NCBI RefSeq assembly: GCF_030936135.1
Contig: NC_082594.1
Location: 21,557,553 to 21,621,552, forward strand
DNA from: Gavia stellata
Lineage: Eukaryota > Chordata > Aves > Gaviiformes > Gaviidae
Reading direction: 5' to 3'
DNA: 64,000 bases
Position numbers and translations under genes: made by a program. Below the pieces are notes generated by a model that had not been told where the DNA came from, did not search any database, and worked only from the letters and a program-made list of their open reading frames with translations. Shown here in pieces: positions 11,841 to 64,000 of this stretch (the stretch's first letter is position 1; each line of letters opens with the position of its first letter).

Positions 11841-14800
11841 GGTGTAGCCTATCGTCTAGCCCTGCAGCAGGTAGATACAGTGCAGCTCGGTCACTGTAAT
11901 GCTGCTGAGTTTCCCTTTCCGTAGCTTCGGGTGGGCTTTGGCTGCAGTAGGAGATCTGCAAAAAATGTTAAGTGCCAACAAAGAGTTAGGGTACGTTTCA
12001 GGAAAAAAAAAAGGGGAAAAAGAAAAGAATTAATTGCTCTATCGTTATTACAAAAACTATTATTAAAAATTTAATTTTAAGAAACTCTCATATTTTACAG
12101 AAGTACAAATACTGATATTACAGTACCTTTTGCATTACCCAGATGGAAATAATTCCAGTGAATGTCACCCATCCTCACAGGTTTTGGCTGCAAATGCTTC
12201 TACACACATACAAGGATAATGCAGTCATACATCCTCTGAAGTGAAATTTTAACACACATAGTCCCACATGCTTTCATAAAAATGGGACTGCATCTTGCTC
12301 CATCAAGCACTGAACTTAATACACATCAAATAGTTGTCATCCTCACTATTAAAATCCGAACATTTTCAAGTGCAAAGCCCCGTTACGATGCCTAAGACAC
12401 CAACCTCCTGTTTTTCTGGAGTTCTTCTGAAGTGAATGTCCCCAGCATTTCTGGAAGTCAGAATACCAGTTAAAATTTCTTTGATATTCTGTACATTGCT
12501 TGTTTAATTTGTTTAATAGCGTTTACAGCATTAGGGCACTACTAACCAAGAGAGAGATTACAGACAGATGCACATTGGCCCTGCCGACACTTGCCTACCT
12601 TTCTCTTAGTATTTGTACAAATAGCAATGCATAGGAAGGTGCAGGTTTTATGATGTAGGCAGAAAAAGGCAAATAAAAGGTGGGAGAATGAGTTGCCCGC
12701 AGAGACAGAGTTTGTCTCTCACAGTGTTAACTTCACCGACAGGATGACAGGGCTGGAGAGCAGCACCCTGAACCCTGATCGGATTCCTCTGTAGGGTAAG
12801 TCAGCGTACATGGGGTTAATTTACCCGGGGCATTTCCTGCACTTGGGTGGAGAGGATTCAGATCCTCTGAATGGGTTCTGAAACAAAGAAAACACATTCA
12901 AATCTTACCTAAAAGATCAATAAAATATAGGTTTCAGGTCAGTGGAGGGTGGCGAGAAGCAGCAGCAGTATAAAAAGGAGGGCCCAAAGCTGGCTCAGGT
13001 GATTTGACATAATGAGGACTTTTCTCCAATATGCAGAAAACCAAAACTTTTCACCCACGCCATCATTTGCCCCAACGTTTAGGGGGAGGTAAAATAAAAT
13101 TCTGGGACATCAGCCAAACCACCAGCTCCAACTTCGTATGTCTGCCATTTCCACATACATATTGCGACTGTTGTTTCAGGTCTTCATAAATAAGTTATCT
13201 GTGCAGCTCTCACTTTTAACAAAGCTTCTCAGGAAATCACAGAAGCATCACGCTAACTTTGGCCCTTAAACACTTTGTCTGAGGACCAGAGCTAATAAAA
13301 CATACACGTGTGTGCCCCTTGGTTGACCGAGAGCACTGACGGATCTTCTACCCAGAGCTGGAGCACCAAAGGGGCCTCTGGTCGAGGGTAATGTGAGTGC
13401 AGACTATCACCTTCCCCGGTCCTGATGTCGATACAAGGCGCGCAGCCTCACTTCTCCAGCCTAAAACCCGAGGTGAATAATGAAAAAGTAAAAGAAAAGC
13501 TCAAGGGTCTGGTTTATTTAATCAAGTCCTGCACTTCTAAACAGGTTACACCGAGTGACCTGTTACGTAGGGTGCAGTGATTTAGATGTGAAGTGTTTTC
13601 AGTTGGCACAAAGGGTCCCAACACACAGAGAACGAGTTATAAAAAGAGTTTCGCTTTTACTGACCATTTTAGTTTGTGTAATGTCTTTTTTGCCAAATGA
13701 AACAGACAGAGCTGGAGATGCAAGATAGGATGAGAAACAAACATGAAGCAGGGAAGAAGAAAAAAAGTCAGAGTAAAGCCAGCGAGGCACAGGCTTCAGA
13801 CCAGCTAAACAGATGCTTCTGACAGACCAAGGGAAAGGCATGGAAAACAGCATAGCTCACAAAGTAAGAAATTGAATGTCAAATTAGCTATTTCCCTCTA
13901 CTCAGCCAGTCTACATCAGTTTTTCACACACATTTGAGACTGTCAGGAACCAAAGAAAGAAAAAAATAAATGCAGATTTTCTTGGAAAACAGAATTACAA
14001 ACTGAACAAACAACTAAAACCACCTTGTCTTGGGAATTGGTTTAAACACCAGACTGAATCAAAGATAACTAATTTGATTAAATAGAACAAGTTATCTAAA
14101 TCCCTATTTAGGGAAAACACCAGCAGCAACTCAGCACTGTTTTGCAAAAGGCCTTCAATGTTAAATACTTTCAGCAAGAGCAGTACCTACAGACACACGG
14201 CACTTCCAGTGCATGAAGGACACGTTTGTTGGGCAGGCATCAGGGCAAGACAACAAATTAAACTTACAAGAAAATATGAAGAAAATTTGCCAGGATGGTG
14301 AGGAATCAGGTCTGATCAGAACTTATCTGGTCTCTGACAGCTGAGTTGGATTACAGATCCTAATAGCACTGCCTCTTTCTTGCAGCATGCAATTACATCT
14401 CCAGTTCTTAGGGAATTCCTTTTTCAACCCCATCGCGACAGTGCGTGCTATTTGTGCAAATATTAAGCAACGGTGAAACGTAATTTCAACTCTCATTTGT
14501 AATGAATGGGATTTACTATGGCTAGCATGAATCATTTTGATAACACATACAATTAGTTTTATGGAAGTTTTAGTATGTTATAAAAGTTGCTATATCACTT
14601 GTATTCCCCCAGGGCTCTCTTATAAAATCATTTTGTTACAACTATATTCTTCTTGGAACTGAAGTGTACACAACTGAGTATTTCTGTATGTCAAGAGAAG
14701 CACTGTAAGCCAAAACATTCAAGGCAATTTTGCTGCCTTTTTCATTTCTAAAATCCATGTGAAGAAATGCAATCACTTCTGGACTCCAGCATTATCAGCT

Positions 14801-17149
14801 GTTCGAAGCTGAAGATACTCATTTCCTCCCAGGCCGTCAGTAAGCTGCCTCTGCACAGCTCATAGCTGCCCAGAACAGATGCTGGGGCTCAGCTACCAGG
14901 AGCTGGGATGCCTGTCAAATGACCTTGGGGGAAAATGTTCAACAGGTATAAATAATGTAGGACTTTAATAACTTCATTTGGGCTACGGAAATTTACCCTG
15001 GATGAGGATTTGGCTCTGTACGGAGGGGTTAAAATTGAGTTAACTGGATTCCAGTTTCACGAGGAAGAAAAGTGGGGTTGGTAGGAGTGTGCACTATGTG
15101 ACACCAGCAACCCCTTCTGACTTTATAAGCAAGCCAATATGCAAACACCTACTTGATAAATCACTATTATTCATGAGGTGCAGCTGCCTGAAGTGTATTG
15201 AGAGTTGCTGTCCCGTGGCGTACAACCTAAAGGTCCATCCTGACTTGCCCCGGCTTGGCAATGCTTCGCCTTCTCAGTGGGTCATGTTCGGGGCATTTCC
15301 CCGAGGCCCAGCTCTCCCCACACTCATCTCCCACCGTGCAGGGAGGGCGGGTGAGAAACGCTGTTCAAGCATGAGATGTACTTCAGGCTATACGGGCACA
15401 TGCCAGTAGCAGCTGTGGGCAGAGTGGGAAGAACCTACCATGCTGCCCTTTTGCTTTTCCTCTGACTTGATCACAACCACCAGGTCAGCATCACAGTCCA
15501 AATCACCCCTCGCTTCCTCCCCCCTTGGGTCATGCCCCACTGCAGCTGTAAAAGCAGAGGGAGAAGGGGGGGCATTTGGAGGTGTCTAAGGAGTGAAGTG
15601 AGGGGGCTGTAAGGAGTCGGAGGGAAAACTGCCAAAAGCCACCTCATAAAACCCAAGGTGTCCTGAAGATTAATGAAAAGCATCATCTGCAACTATTTTA
15701 ATATTGTACTACGTCATAGTCATTAATGTATAAACTCAGTCATATATGACAGGCAGTAAAAGCAAACGATGGTGGTATTTGACAATTGAAAAATGGTAAC
15801 ATCAAAAAAAAGAGTAAATTTGGTGCTTTGAGGTGTTCTGAATTTAAAGCAGGATTCCTGACACTTCTGTTCCAGCCATCTGTGCTCCCTCTATAGTTAC
15901 TGGAGCAACAGAAGGCATATGCAAGAGCTGGTTCATCCCATCCTAAGACAGGTAGGATATATCCCTTTTTGAAGGCGCCTGTTTCTTCTCATCAAGAGCG
16001 AAGGCAGCCGGAATGGCAAGCTTTAGCCATCTACAAGTTGCCTTAGAGGCTCCAGGCTCGTAGGCAACTGCTTGGCAAGAGGCATCCCACTCCCTTACCT
16101 CTGTGTTTTTAAATCTACACACCAGCAGAGCACCGACTAGTCATCCTGTCAGATCTTTATCAGCACTTTGCTTCTGGTTTAAGTATTTTGTCTTCAACAG
16201 ATTTTTTGGATACTTCCTCCGAACAACAAGCCATAACGATTTCCTACAACCGCGCAGCCCCGGCGTGCCGTGGCACTCCGTTTAGAGAGCCATCTGTTGA
16301 AGAGCAGCCGCAGCGGACTTAAAAGGTAAACAAATCTCAGCCTGGGGAAGATCAGAAGGGCCGACAGGCAGTCCTGCTGGTGCTGATTTATACTTCCTTA
16401 TCTTTTATCTCCTTCCCTCTCCTCCCCGAGCACACTAGCTGTTCTCCCACGGTCCTCCCAGGTAAATCCATGTGCTTGCTTTCTGCAATTGTGCATTTTC
16501 AATTCTCAAGTTCTTTAAGTCTTCTAATTTTAATGTAATATTCCCCTTTTGGTATACTGCAGATCTGCCAGGGCAAAGCACTCACTTGAACTCGTTCCCA
16601 ACACCACGTAAATTACTCCCTGGCTCTGGGAACAGAAAATCCCCAATACTTTGCCCAGAAGCAATCTCAAATAGCAGATGCCCAGTGCCTCCCACTTAAC
16701 AGCAAGCAGCAGAGGTGCTTTGGCTCACACCGCTTTTCCAGCTCTCCACTCATGAATTCCTCCCTAGCCATGAAGCCGTCAGCAGGACAGTTACCCAGAG
16801 AGCGTGGACTTGCTACCCTCCTGGCAAAACCTCCTTCCAAACACACTCTATTCATTCATAGCTCGTAAGACCAGAAAAGACAGCTGTCCCCTAGTGTAAC
16901 TAAGGCTACGGGGCTTCTCTGAATTAATCTGAGCTAGGGCATATTTTTGAGAAAATAGTCCGGTTTTGATGTACACTTCTAGTGTTGATCAGTCAACCCC
17001 AGCACCGTCCTTCACGTGCGTTCCAGTGCTCAGTTGTCTCTGCTGTTCAAAAAAATTAACTTAAAAATTAGGGGCAAATTTGTCAAGTTTCAACTTTCAG
17101 CTACCGGCTCCTGTTAAACACTTGTTTTCAGACCAGTGTTCAACCTTTC
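11841..17149. other. Intergenic, no recognised gene
   Basis: The sequence is AT-richer and I recognise no exon, LINE tail or structured RNA in it. An A/G-rich stretch lies at 12001-12030. Confidence 0.45.
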
Positions 17150-17620
17150 AAATTTCTGCTTCTGTATCACAATTAAGATATTTTAATCTTATGATAAACT
17201 GAAATGCGTATTTTCTGAGCCATCAATATTGCTGTGTTACAAATGATCTAGTGCCTTCATTTCCATCTTAGTATCCATTACTTTGATATATTTTCATTTT
17301 AAATTTTTGCACACAATTTAAGTCTGACCCACTGTACAAGCTGCTATTTAACATCTGTAGAAAGGAAAGTATTTTATCAACATATGATATGAATTCTTCC
17401 ATCTGGCTTTCCACTGAAGACAAAGCAAAATATTTTTGAACACCTCTACCTTTTCCATTACTGACAGTGCTGTAATTTCCATTTTAGACTTACTGCTTTG
17501 GAAAGAAAACCCTCTTTTACTCTCCCCAAGTTTTTAACTCAAGAGGTCATTTTGCTTCTCTAACAACCCTTTTTCATGCCTGGTTTCTAATCTACATTCA
17601 ATTCTTCCTTGCCCTATTTC
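17150..17620 (-). mobile_element. Ancient CR1/L3-type LINE relic
   Basis: Read on the minus strand, this resembles the region just upstream of the reverse transcriptase in old CR1/L3 LINEs. It shows a 'gaggtgttcaaa..tattttgct' block, 'gtcttcagtggaaag' and 'agatgttaaatagcagct' in the expected order. It is heavily mutated and no frame survives. The assignment is from memory of the family and is tentative. Confidence 0.45.
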
Positions 17621-20600
17621 CCTTCTCTTCCCTGCCTTCTTCACTTAACTGCTGCCCTCTGCTCCTCTTTATCTTTGTTGGGAAGGTGTTTAGAGAACTC
17701 CGTGCAGCACCAGCTGCATTTATGTCACCAGAAAGCAATTATTAAGCAACATTTTAGTCTGTCTTAAGTGAATCAGTAAAACAGTCACATCAAACATGAA
17801 AAAAAGCAGAGCTGACACCTCAAACTATCAAACATAATCCATGTGTGTTTTTTTCTGATATGTCTTAATTATGTGTTATTATTTCAGGATTGCATAAGGG
17901 TATAATTTCTTCTGAAGCTGTTCACTACTTATTTTCTATAGCAGCTAAAATCCAAAACATACTACAATTTCAGATTAAAGGCATGATGCTGAGTTACAGT
18001 ATTATAAACCCAACTTTTGGATAGCTGGTTCACCAGCCCCAGTGGGAAAATATGGAATGCTGGAAAAGGATTACAGTGGTTTTTACATTTAAGAAGAGTT
18101 ACACTGCTGGTCACAAGAGAGGTCTCACATTACCGAAAGTACACATATTTGCTGGAAAATAAAAGTCTCTCAAAAAGAAAAAAAGAAAGGAAAACACATA
18201 AGACATTTGAACAGCTGGAAGCATTTTTAGAAACTACTAAAAAAGAGAAAAAAATAATTTAAAATAATATTTCTCTTTCTGTAGTAAGTATCGTAGTGGT
18301 GATATAATACATTCTCAGGAGGCTTAATCATGTCTACTGTTCAATCCTCAAAGGTTATTTCATAAAACAAAAATCAGTGGAGTCAACAGAGTTTCATCAC
18401 AAAAAAGCTGAAGTTGTTGTTCTATTTATTTTTCCACCAGCTACCATCTTTTTCAAATGTCCCAAGAGCTATGACTCTGTGACAATAAGCTAAAGTCCAC
18501 TGTGCTCTGGCAAAAGACAGGATTTTCTTCCTGTCTTTGTCTATATTTGATTTTAGTATTAGGAAAATATTGTTTGATGCCACCCTGATAAAAACTGGAA
18601 AAGACTGTTGTTTACAGAAGGATCAAATGAGACAGTGAATTAAGGAAGTAATAGCAGCCATGGGCATAAACCAGCGACTACTACATGTACTTTGATAAAG
18701 TATCTACATTCTAGAACCAACATCACCACTTGAATTTCCTTCAAATTAAAATCAAGAGGCAATCTCTTAATTTTAAATGCTCTGCTCATTCCACCAATTA
18801 TGACACTTTATTTCCTTTACCGTAGTGCTCCCAGGGCCATGTCAGCACTAGGATTTCCTTTTGCCAAGTTCTTTTTGTCACAATGAATCTTTCAACATGT
18901 GCCAACTCCAGATAAACATTATTGGTAGCTTGCTCCAGTACAAAAAACAGACAGCAAGACCCAGCAAGGCTCCCTTAGCAACACCCTTGAATTCCCTTTA
19001 TAACAGAATTCCATTAAATACTCTACAAGGGGCTGTTAAATTTATGTTCATGAGCTACTGTATCCTTTCGAGAACTTCCCATCTTCACAATGTGTTTTTA
19101 CTGACACCTAAATTTAATTTTGTTTCCTTTTGTGGGTTTTTTAATCACTTAACTTATAGCAAAATACCCACCTAGTTAAGCGAAACCATTCATTCTTTCC
19201 TCATAGGGACCAACTGCAGATACAGAATGTAGCCACTCAGATCTACAACACAGAAGCCTGGTTGTGGTACATGTCTGAAAATATGCCTACTATTGTTTAA
19301 TCAAAACATTTTGTATCTAAAAATGGCTAAACCCAGTTCTAATAGAATGGCAATGCTATTCATACAAGACAAATTCCCACCGTGCAAAAACAGACAAAGT
19401 GAAAAAATATGGTAAAATATCAAACGATACCCGATAGCACAAATTCTGCTAAAAAAACAGGGCCAAATCATCCAATCAGCTCTTACTCTTATTTATCCCT
19501 TCCTAAACATCCACTTCCTCTGGTTGAGTTTTTTTTATCTTTAGTCTTCACGTACTTCCCTCCCAGCTATTTGCCCTCATCTCTCAGCCTTGGTTTTCTT
19601 CCTCTCTTGCTTTTTTCACTGCACTTGCACTGAGCAGGACACTTATGATACCTTTTGCAACAACCTACAGAGGACCTCTAAAAGACAAGGCCATTATGCT
19701 AGAGAAAAATTCATCACTTTTTTTTTTAAATAGGCACTAAAATACCATTTCATAATTTACTTCAAGAGAAAAATAAAAACCCACTGATAATGTTTCCTCT
19801 GTTTATCACCCACTATATAATGTGCAACCTTAAACTGCTCCAGCCTATCCTGGATAAACTCTTTGTTTTGAATTATTTTTGCCCCCCCCAGACCTGCCCT
19901 CCTGTACTTTAAACAGCTCCCCAACACTCATCCACTCATTGTTGAAAGGAAACTATGTGAGCAAACATGCAGGGAACAGATTCAGGCTGTCCCTAGGCAG
20001 CAAAGTTTGTCAACATATTTCCATAATAATTGTGGAATGCCTGCAAATCCATATTCACCAAAACATGATATACTTCATCCAGTAAAGTCCTTGAAGTAAC
20101 ATGGACAAAACTAAACTACCACTACACAACAAACCAAACACACCCAGATAACATAAAAGGACAAAAGGGCCCAGTTAATGGGAGAATACTCCTCAGAAAA
20201 CAAGTGCTCTGTTCCTGACCTATGAGTACTGAAGCTCAGTGAAAGACCTCCAAAATACAAGCCTCAGAACTAGAATTCTAACACTGTTGGATAAAAACTA
20301 CTAATTCAATAGCAATACCAGTTTTATGGCACCTTGTAAATTCCATTCCTCCTCCCAACCATTTTATGCACCTGATAAAATGAACTGTCCGTCTTTTGTA
20401 TTTAGCTTTAAAGTTTGCTATTTCTGTTCCAAACCTGAAGAAGACCCGCTCAATGGCTTTGTATAACAAAAGATACTACTTTTACTTACAAATGTGGCCA
20501 CACATACACCCACTGGATCATCGCAGCTACAGCAGCATGACTACCTTCCACGTTACCCTCCACTAGGAAACACTTGTGGGATACCTATTCTACTCCTTTG

Positions 20601-20719
20601 TCTCTTTTTCTGTTGCAAGATACCTCTTTCCTCCACACCTTAACGTTTTCCATCACCTACTTGCATGACTACAGTTTTTCTTCTCCCATCTGTCTTTTTG
20701 TTCCCTATCTCAAATACAG
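17621..20719. other. Intergenic region just downstream of MIPEP, no recognised gene
   Basis: The region is AT-rich. A purine-rich A/G block lies at 18169-18255. No exon or mobile-element tail is recognised. Confidence 0.45.
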
Positions 20720-21258
20720 TTCTTAGTTTTCCACTTCATCTTTATTTCCAACTTCCACCCTCAGCTGCCAACGCAATTTGCTTTTTCCCAATGTAGAAAT
20801 CCTGCAAGAATAGGTTTAAACAAGTTTAAAGAATATCCCTGAGCATTTGAGAAAGACCCATGCGAACAGTTCTGGGGCATGACATTTGACAGGTATGTCC
20901 TAAATCTGAATCCAGTGTGCATACCAAAAGACCATTCATACCACTCCACTCACCCTGAGGATGAGTTCAATTCCCGCTTAACCAGCTGTTCCTACAGGAT
21001 CAAATTTTCTAACAGTACATGCTAGAGGATTTGTTCTCTCAAATTCCATGCTTAAGCTCCTATGCAACAGAAACCCATCATCTTCATAAATGAAACCAGA
21101 TGATCCAATGAAATTATTTACTACTGTTCCACCAACATGGATATTCAAACTTTTACAAGTGTTCACCAAGAAGCAAAACCAGTCACAACAATATTTTATC
21201 CACAATTATTATGATGTATGCAATCTTCCATAAAAGAATTCAGTTCTGTTGAACATTT
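20720..21258 (-). other. MIPEP: Probable MIPEP 3' UTR
   Basis: This is the sequence downstream of the MIPEP stop codon. On the minus strand the first canonical AATAAA hexamer below the stop is at 20746-20741 (plus-strand TTTATT), giving a 3' UTR of roughly 520-540 nt if used. A weaker GATAAA-like variant sits at about 21199-21194. No strong GU-rich downstream element is obvious, so the 3' end is an inference. Confidence 0.4.
20741..20746 (-). terminator. MIPEP: Candidate poly(A) signal AATAAA for MIPEP
   Basis: This is the first canonical hexamer on the minus strand after the MIPEP stop at 21259. Cleavage would be expected 10-30 nt further, near 20715-20730. The evidence is motif and position only. 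Confidence 0.35.
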
Positions 21259-61788
<40,530 letters not shown>

Positions 61789-62539
61789 CTATTTTCATTA
61801 ACACAAATAGTTAACTTTCCCAAAAGGTTTTGCAACTTTCAGTTTGGACTTTTGGTGAACTTTAAAGTTCTTTCGTTTATTAAGTCAATATTTTATTTCC
61901 ATAGCATTATTGTACATATTGCCAGAAAAGCTTCATTATAATCCTACACATTTTACTATAAATCACAAAGTAAAACAAAATATTTGAACAGCTGGGTGAG
62001 GCACCTTATAAAGCTCTGGATCACACCCTTTTTAAACTAAACCAGACTGCAGCTCACTGGCCCCACATGAAACACCAAATCTATTTAAGTACCCTAAATC
62101 TAAATCAAACTACAATGTAAATAAAACTCTGCCTTAATCCCATTCACAGTTACAATTTTTAGCTTCCATCTGTTTGCTGAGCTTACTTATGCTTTATATA
62201 AACCTTGCTTTGTAATACCAAGTCATTCATCCAAGGAACACTCTTGCAGATAAAAGACATGTTCTAAGTAAGTCCAACGAGGTAATATCTTAGCAGTTAG
62301 TATTTTCAAGAAGCACATTCCCAAAAAATTTATTTACTCTAATCTTTATCATCACCTTACACAATGGAAGTTATTAAGAAGTATAACACATCACCAAATC
62401 AAAGCTGCATTTCTAATTTCTATATTAAAGTTAGGGATGTACAAAGTTATTGGTTTAATTAATGGACCCACTGGGTCATCACCTCTATCCTTGTCTGCTA
62501 AAGACAATGTCAACATTCAAAACTAGTCTTAAATGTAAG

Positions 62540-63180
62540 TCCAGTTTTCGCTTCTACTAGTCTTTCTTGATAACTATTTTTTAAAATCACTTCTCTGATC
62601 TTTACAAATCTTTCCCTAATTTTTAATCTGAATTAATAATCTGTTTATACTCAATGTTTTCAGACCAATACTGCCCTTCAGTACAAATAGCATTTCCCAC
62701 AGTTTTTACCCTCCTAAATTGAGAGAAACTACATTCTCTCTCAGCCGTCATTATGTGAAAGCAAGATAAAGTCCAAAAGACTATCCATTGTAGCTTTTCT
62801 CTGCACTTGCTTCAGTTTGAATTCACCTCAGACCAGAGACACAAAACCACGCCCAAGCATTGTAAGAGGTTTCACCAGTATCATTCTTAATCATTCTTAT
62901 TGCTGTTAGACACACCTCTGATGCAATTCCAAATCACATTTCCCCCTTTCACAGACACATTAGCTATCTGCAGTTCTGCATTAACACATAAAAGTGTTCT
63001 TCTGTTCCTCCACCACTATTGAAATATCCATTTGATAGCATAAATTCTCTTTGTACTCTTTAAATACACGATCTACACTGTGTAGTTCTGAATTGCATTT
63101 TACTTCTAACATTGCAGTATCCAGTCATTCAGTCCTTATACAATACGCCAATCCTTGTTTTGTGCCATCACATTTCATTA
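62540..63180 (-). mobile_element. Ancient CR1/L3-type LINE relic (3' region)
   Basis: The plus strand carries degraded phrases in the order expected of a reversed CR1/L3 3' region: 'actagtctttcttgataacta', 'tctttccctaattttt', 'cttttctctgcacttgcttcagtttg', then 'acacaaaaccacgcccaagcattgtaagaggtttcaccagta'. The last corresponds to the 'ccaaaactg..cacagtactc..gaggcctcaccagt' block. No frame survives. Confidence 0.5.
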
Positions 63181-63227
63181 GTAGAGTCTTTTTTTGTTGT
63201 TGTTTGAAAATCATTTTACAAAAGCCT

Positions 63228-63301
63228 AAAACAAGGCAGGTCCCAAAACAAGGCAGGTCCCAAAACAAGGCAGGTCCCAAAACAAGGCAGGTCCCAAAAC
63301 A
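63228..63301. repeat. 17-bp minisatellite, four copies plus a partial
   Basis: Four identical units of AAAACAAGGCAGGTCCC occupy 63228-63295, followed by AAAAC and divergence at 63301. The copies are perfect, which suggests recent expansion and probable length polymorphism. The unit is not a multiple of three, so the open frame running through it is incidental. Confidence 0.97.
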
Positions 63302-64000
63302 AATGCCTGCAGAACTACGCTGATGTTCCCCTAGCCATTTATGCTTTCTCAGTGCTCCTTAGTAAAGTGACAGAATTCTTTTCATAACCATTAAAGAGAC
63401 TCCTGAAAAATTACATTATCAGAAAGTTAGAAAGGTAAAAGGTTGGGCAGTTATCTGGGATAAGTTAGTCCTCCTGTAAAACAAATGTATATATTCTCTA
63501 CTGCATGATAAACCAAAATGGAATACAAGCTAGGTTTTAAAAAAATCTTATACACACACATGCATTAAATAATCAATAAATGTATATAGTAAAATGACAG
63601 ATTAACTTAAAAAGAAGCACATCTTCAGTCAAAAACGTACAGTATTATCCAAGTTTTGGACCCACTAGCAGCAAAATGGATTCCTGAATATTTGGGAACA
63701 TTAATCAGAAAAGGGAGACAGGGGAGAGTAGGGAAGATGTCAAACACTCAGTGCCTCTCAACTAGAAAGTTAAATTTTCTGTTCTCATAGTAGCCTGTAG
63801 TTATCTTGTTTCCACACTTTGCCACCCTAGTGTCTCATGAGAGCAGACAACCCCTAACAGACATCCCTGGGATGAGCCATTTGATTGTCACACATTCCAA
63901 ACCCTAAAAAAAAAAGGTTTTTCTGCAAAAACAACACGACTGACCTCCAACACTGCTTTTGCAATGCCAGATCTGGAGTGAAATCCCCTGGGACGCATGA

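Noticed and set aside
63228..63301. CRISPR-like array
   Set aside because: The repeats are directly adjacent with no spacers, in a vertebrate intron.
63051..63323. 90-codon frame ending in a repeated KTRQVPKQ-like motif
   Set aside because: The repeats are the 17-bp minisatellite read in shifting frames, not a protein repeat.

Overview
This window is vertebrate nuclear DNA, almost certainly from a bird. The evidence is split coding exons bounded by GT-AG introns, several CR1 LINE copies (the dominant avian retrotransposon) with the typical short octamer-like 3' tail, a MIR-type SINE relic, and long AT-rich introns. I cannot name the species. There are no operons, CRISPR arrays, tRNA or rRNA genes or bacterial-type features.

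The one gene I can identify is MIPEP, mitochondrial intermediate peptidase, a zinc metallopeptidase of family M3. It lies on the minus strand. Six exons encode the last ~198 residues (human MIPEP is about 713): 61754-61645, 54898-54824, 49017-48898, 31354-31233, 30459-30386 and 21353-21259, the last ending in a TAA stop. Splice phases join correctly at all five junctions and no stop or frameshift interrupts the reading frame. The first exon in the window carries the glutamate expected to be the third zinc ligand. The HExxH zinc site and everything N-terminal lie beyond position 64000.

Layout. 1 to ~20.7 kb is the region downstream of MIPEP. It has somewhat higher GC than the rest, with GC/CpG-rich patches at 7.45-8.5 kb and 11.56-11.84 kb, one CR1 tail at 2.65 kb and an old LINE relic near 17.2 kb. 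I recognise no coding gene there. The mammalian neighbour TNFRSF19 would be expected on this side, but I see none of its exons. 20.7-21.26 kb is the probable MIPEP 3' UTR. 21-64 kb is MIPEP exons and introns. The introns hold a 5'-truncated CR1 with an internally deleted reverse transcriptase (26.77-28.2 kb), CR1 tails at 22.64 and 32.14 kb, a MIR relic near 39 kb, a younger CR1 nested in a much older CR1/L3-type LINE (40.3-43.9 kb), an 82-nt tract made only of A and C, a 42-bp tandem duplication (59.88 kb), another old LINE relic (62.5-63.2 kb) and a 17-bp minisatellite (63.23 kb).

I found no new biological system. The best leads are the nested LINE, the RT-core deletion, the purely G/U intronic tract on the MIPEP-sense strand, and the unexplained GC-rich patches downstream of the gene. 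Family assignments come from reading the sequence and from memory of the families, not from a database search.
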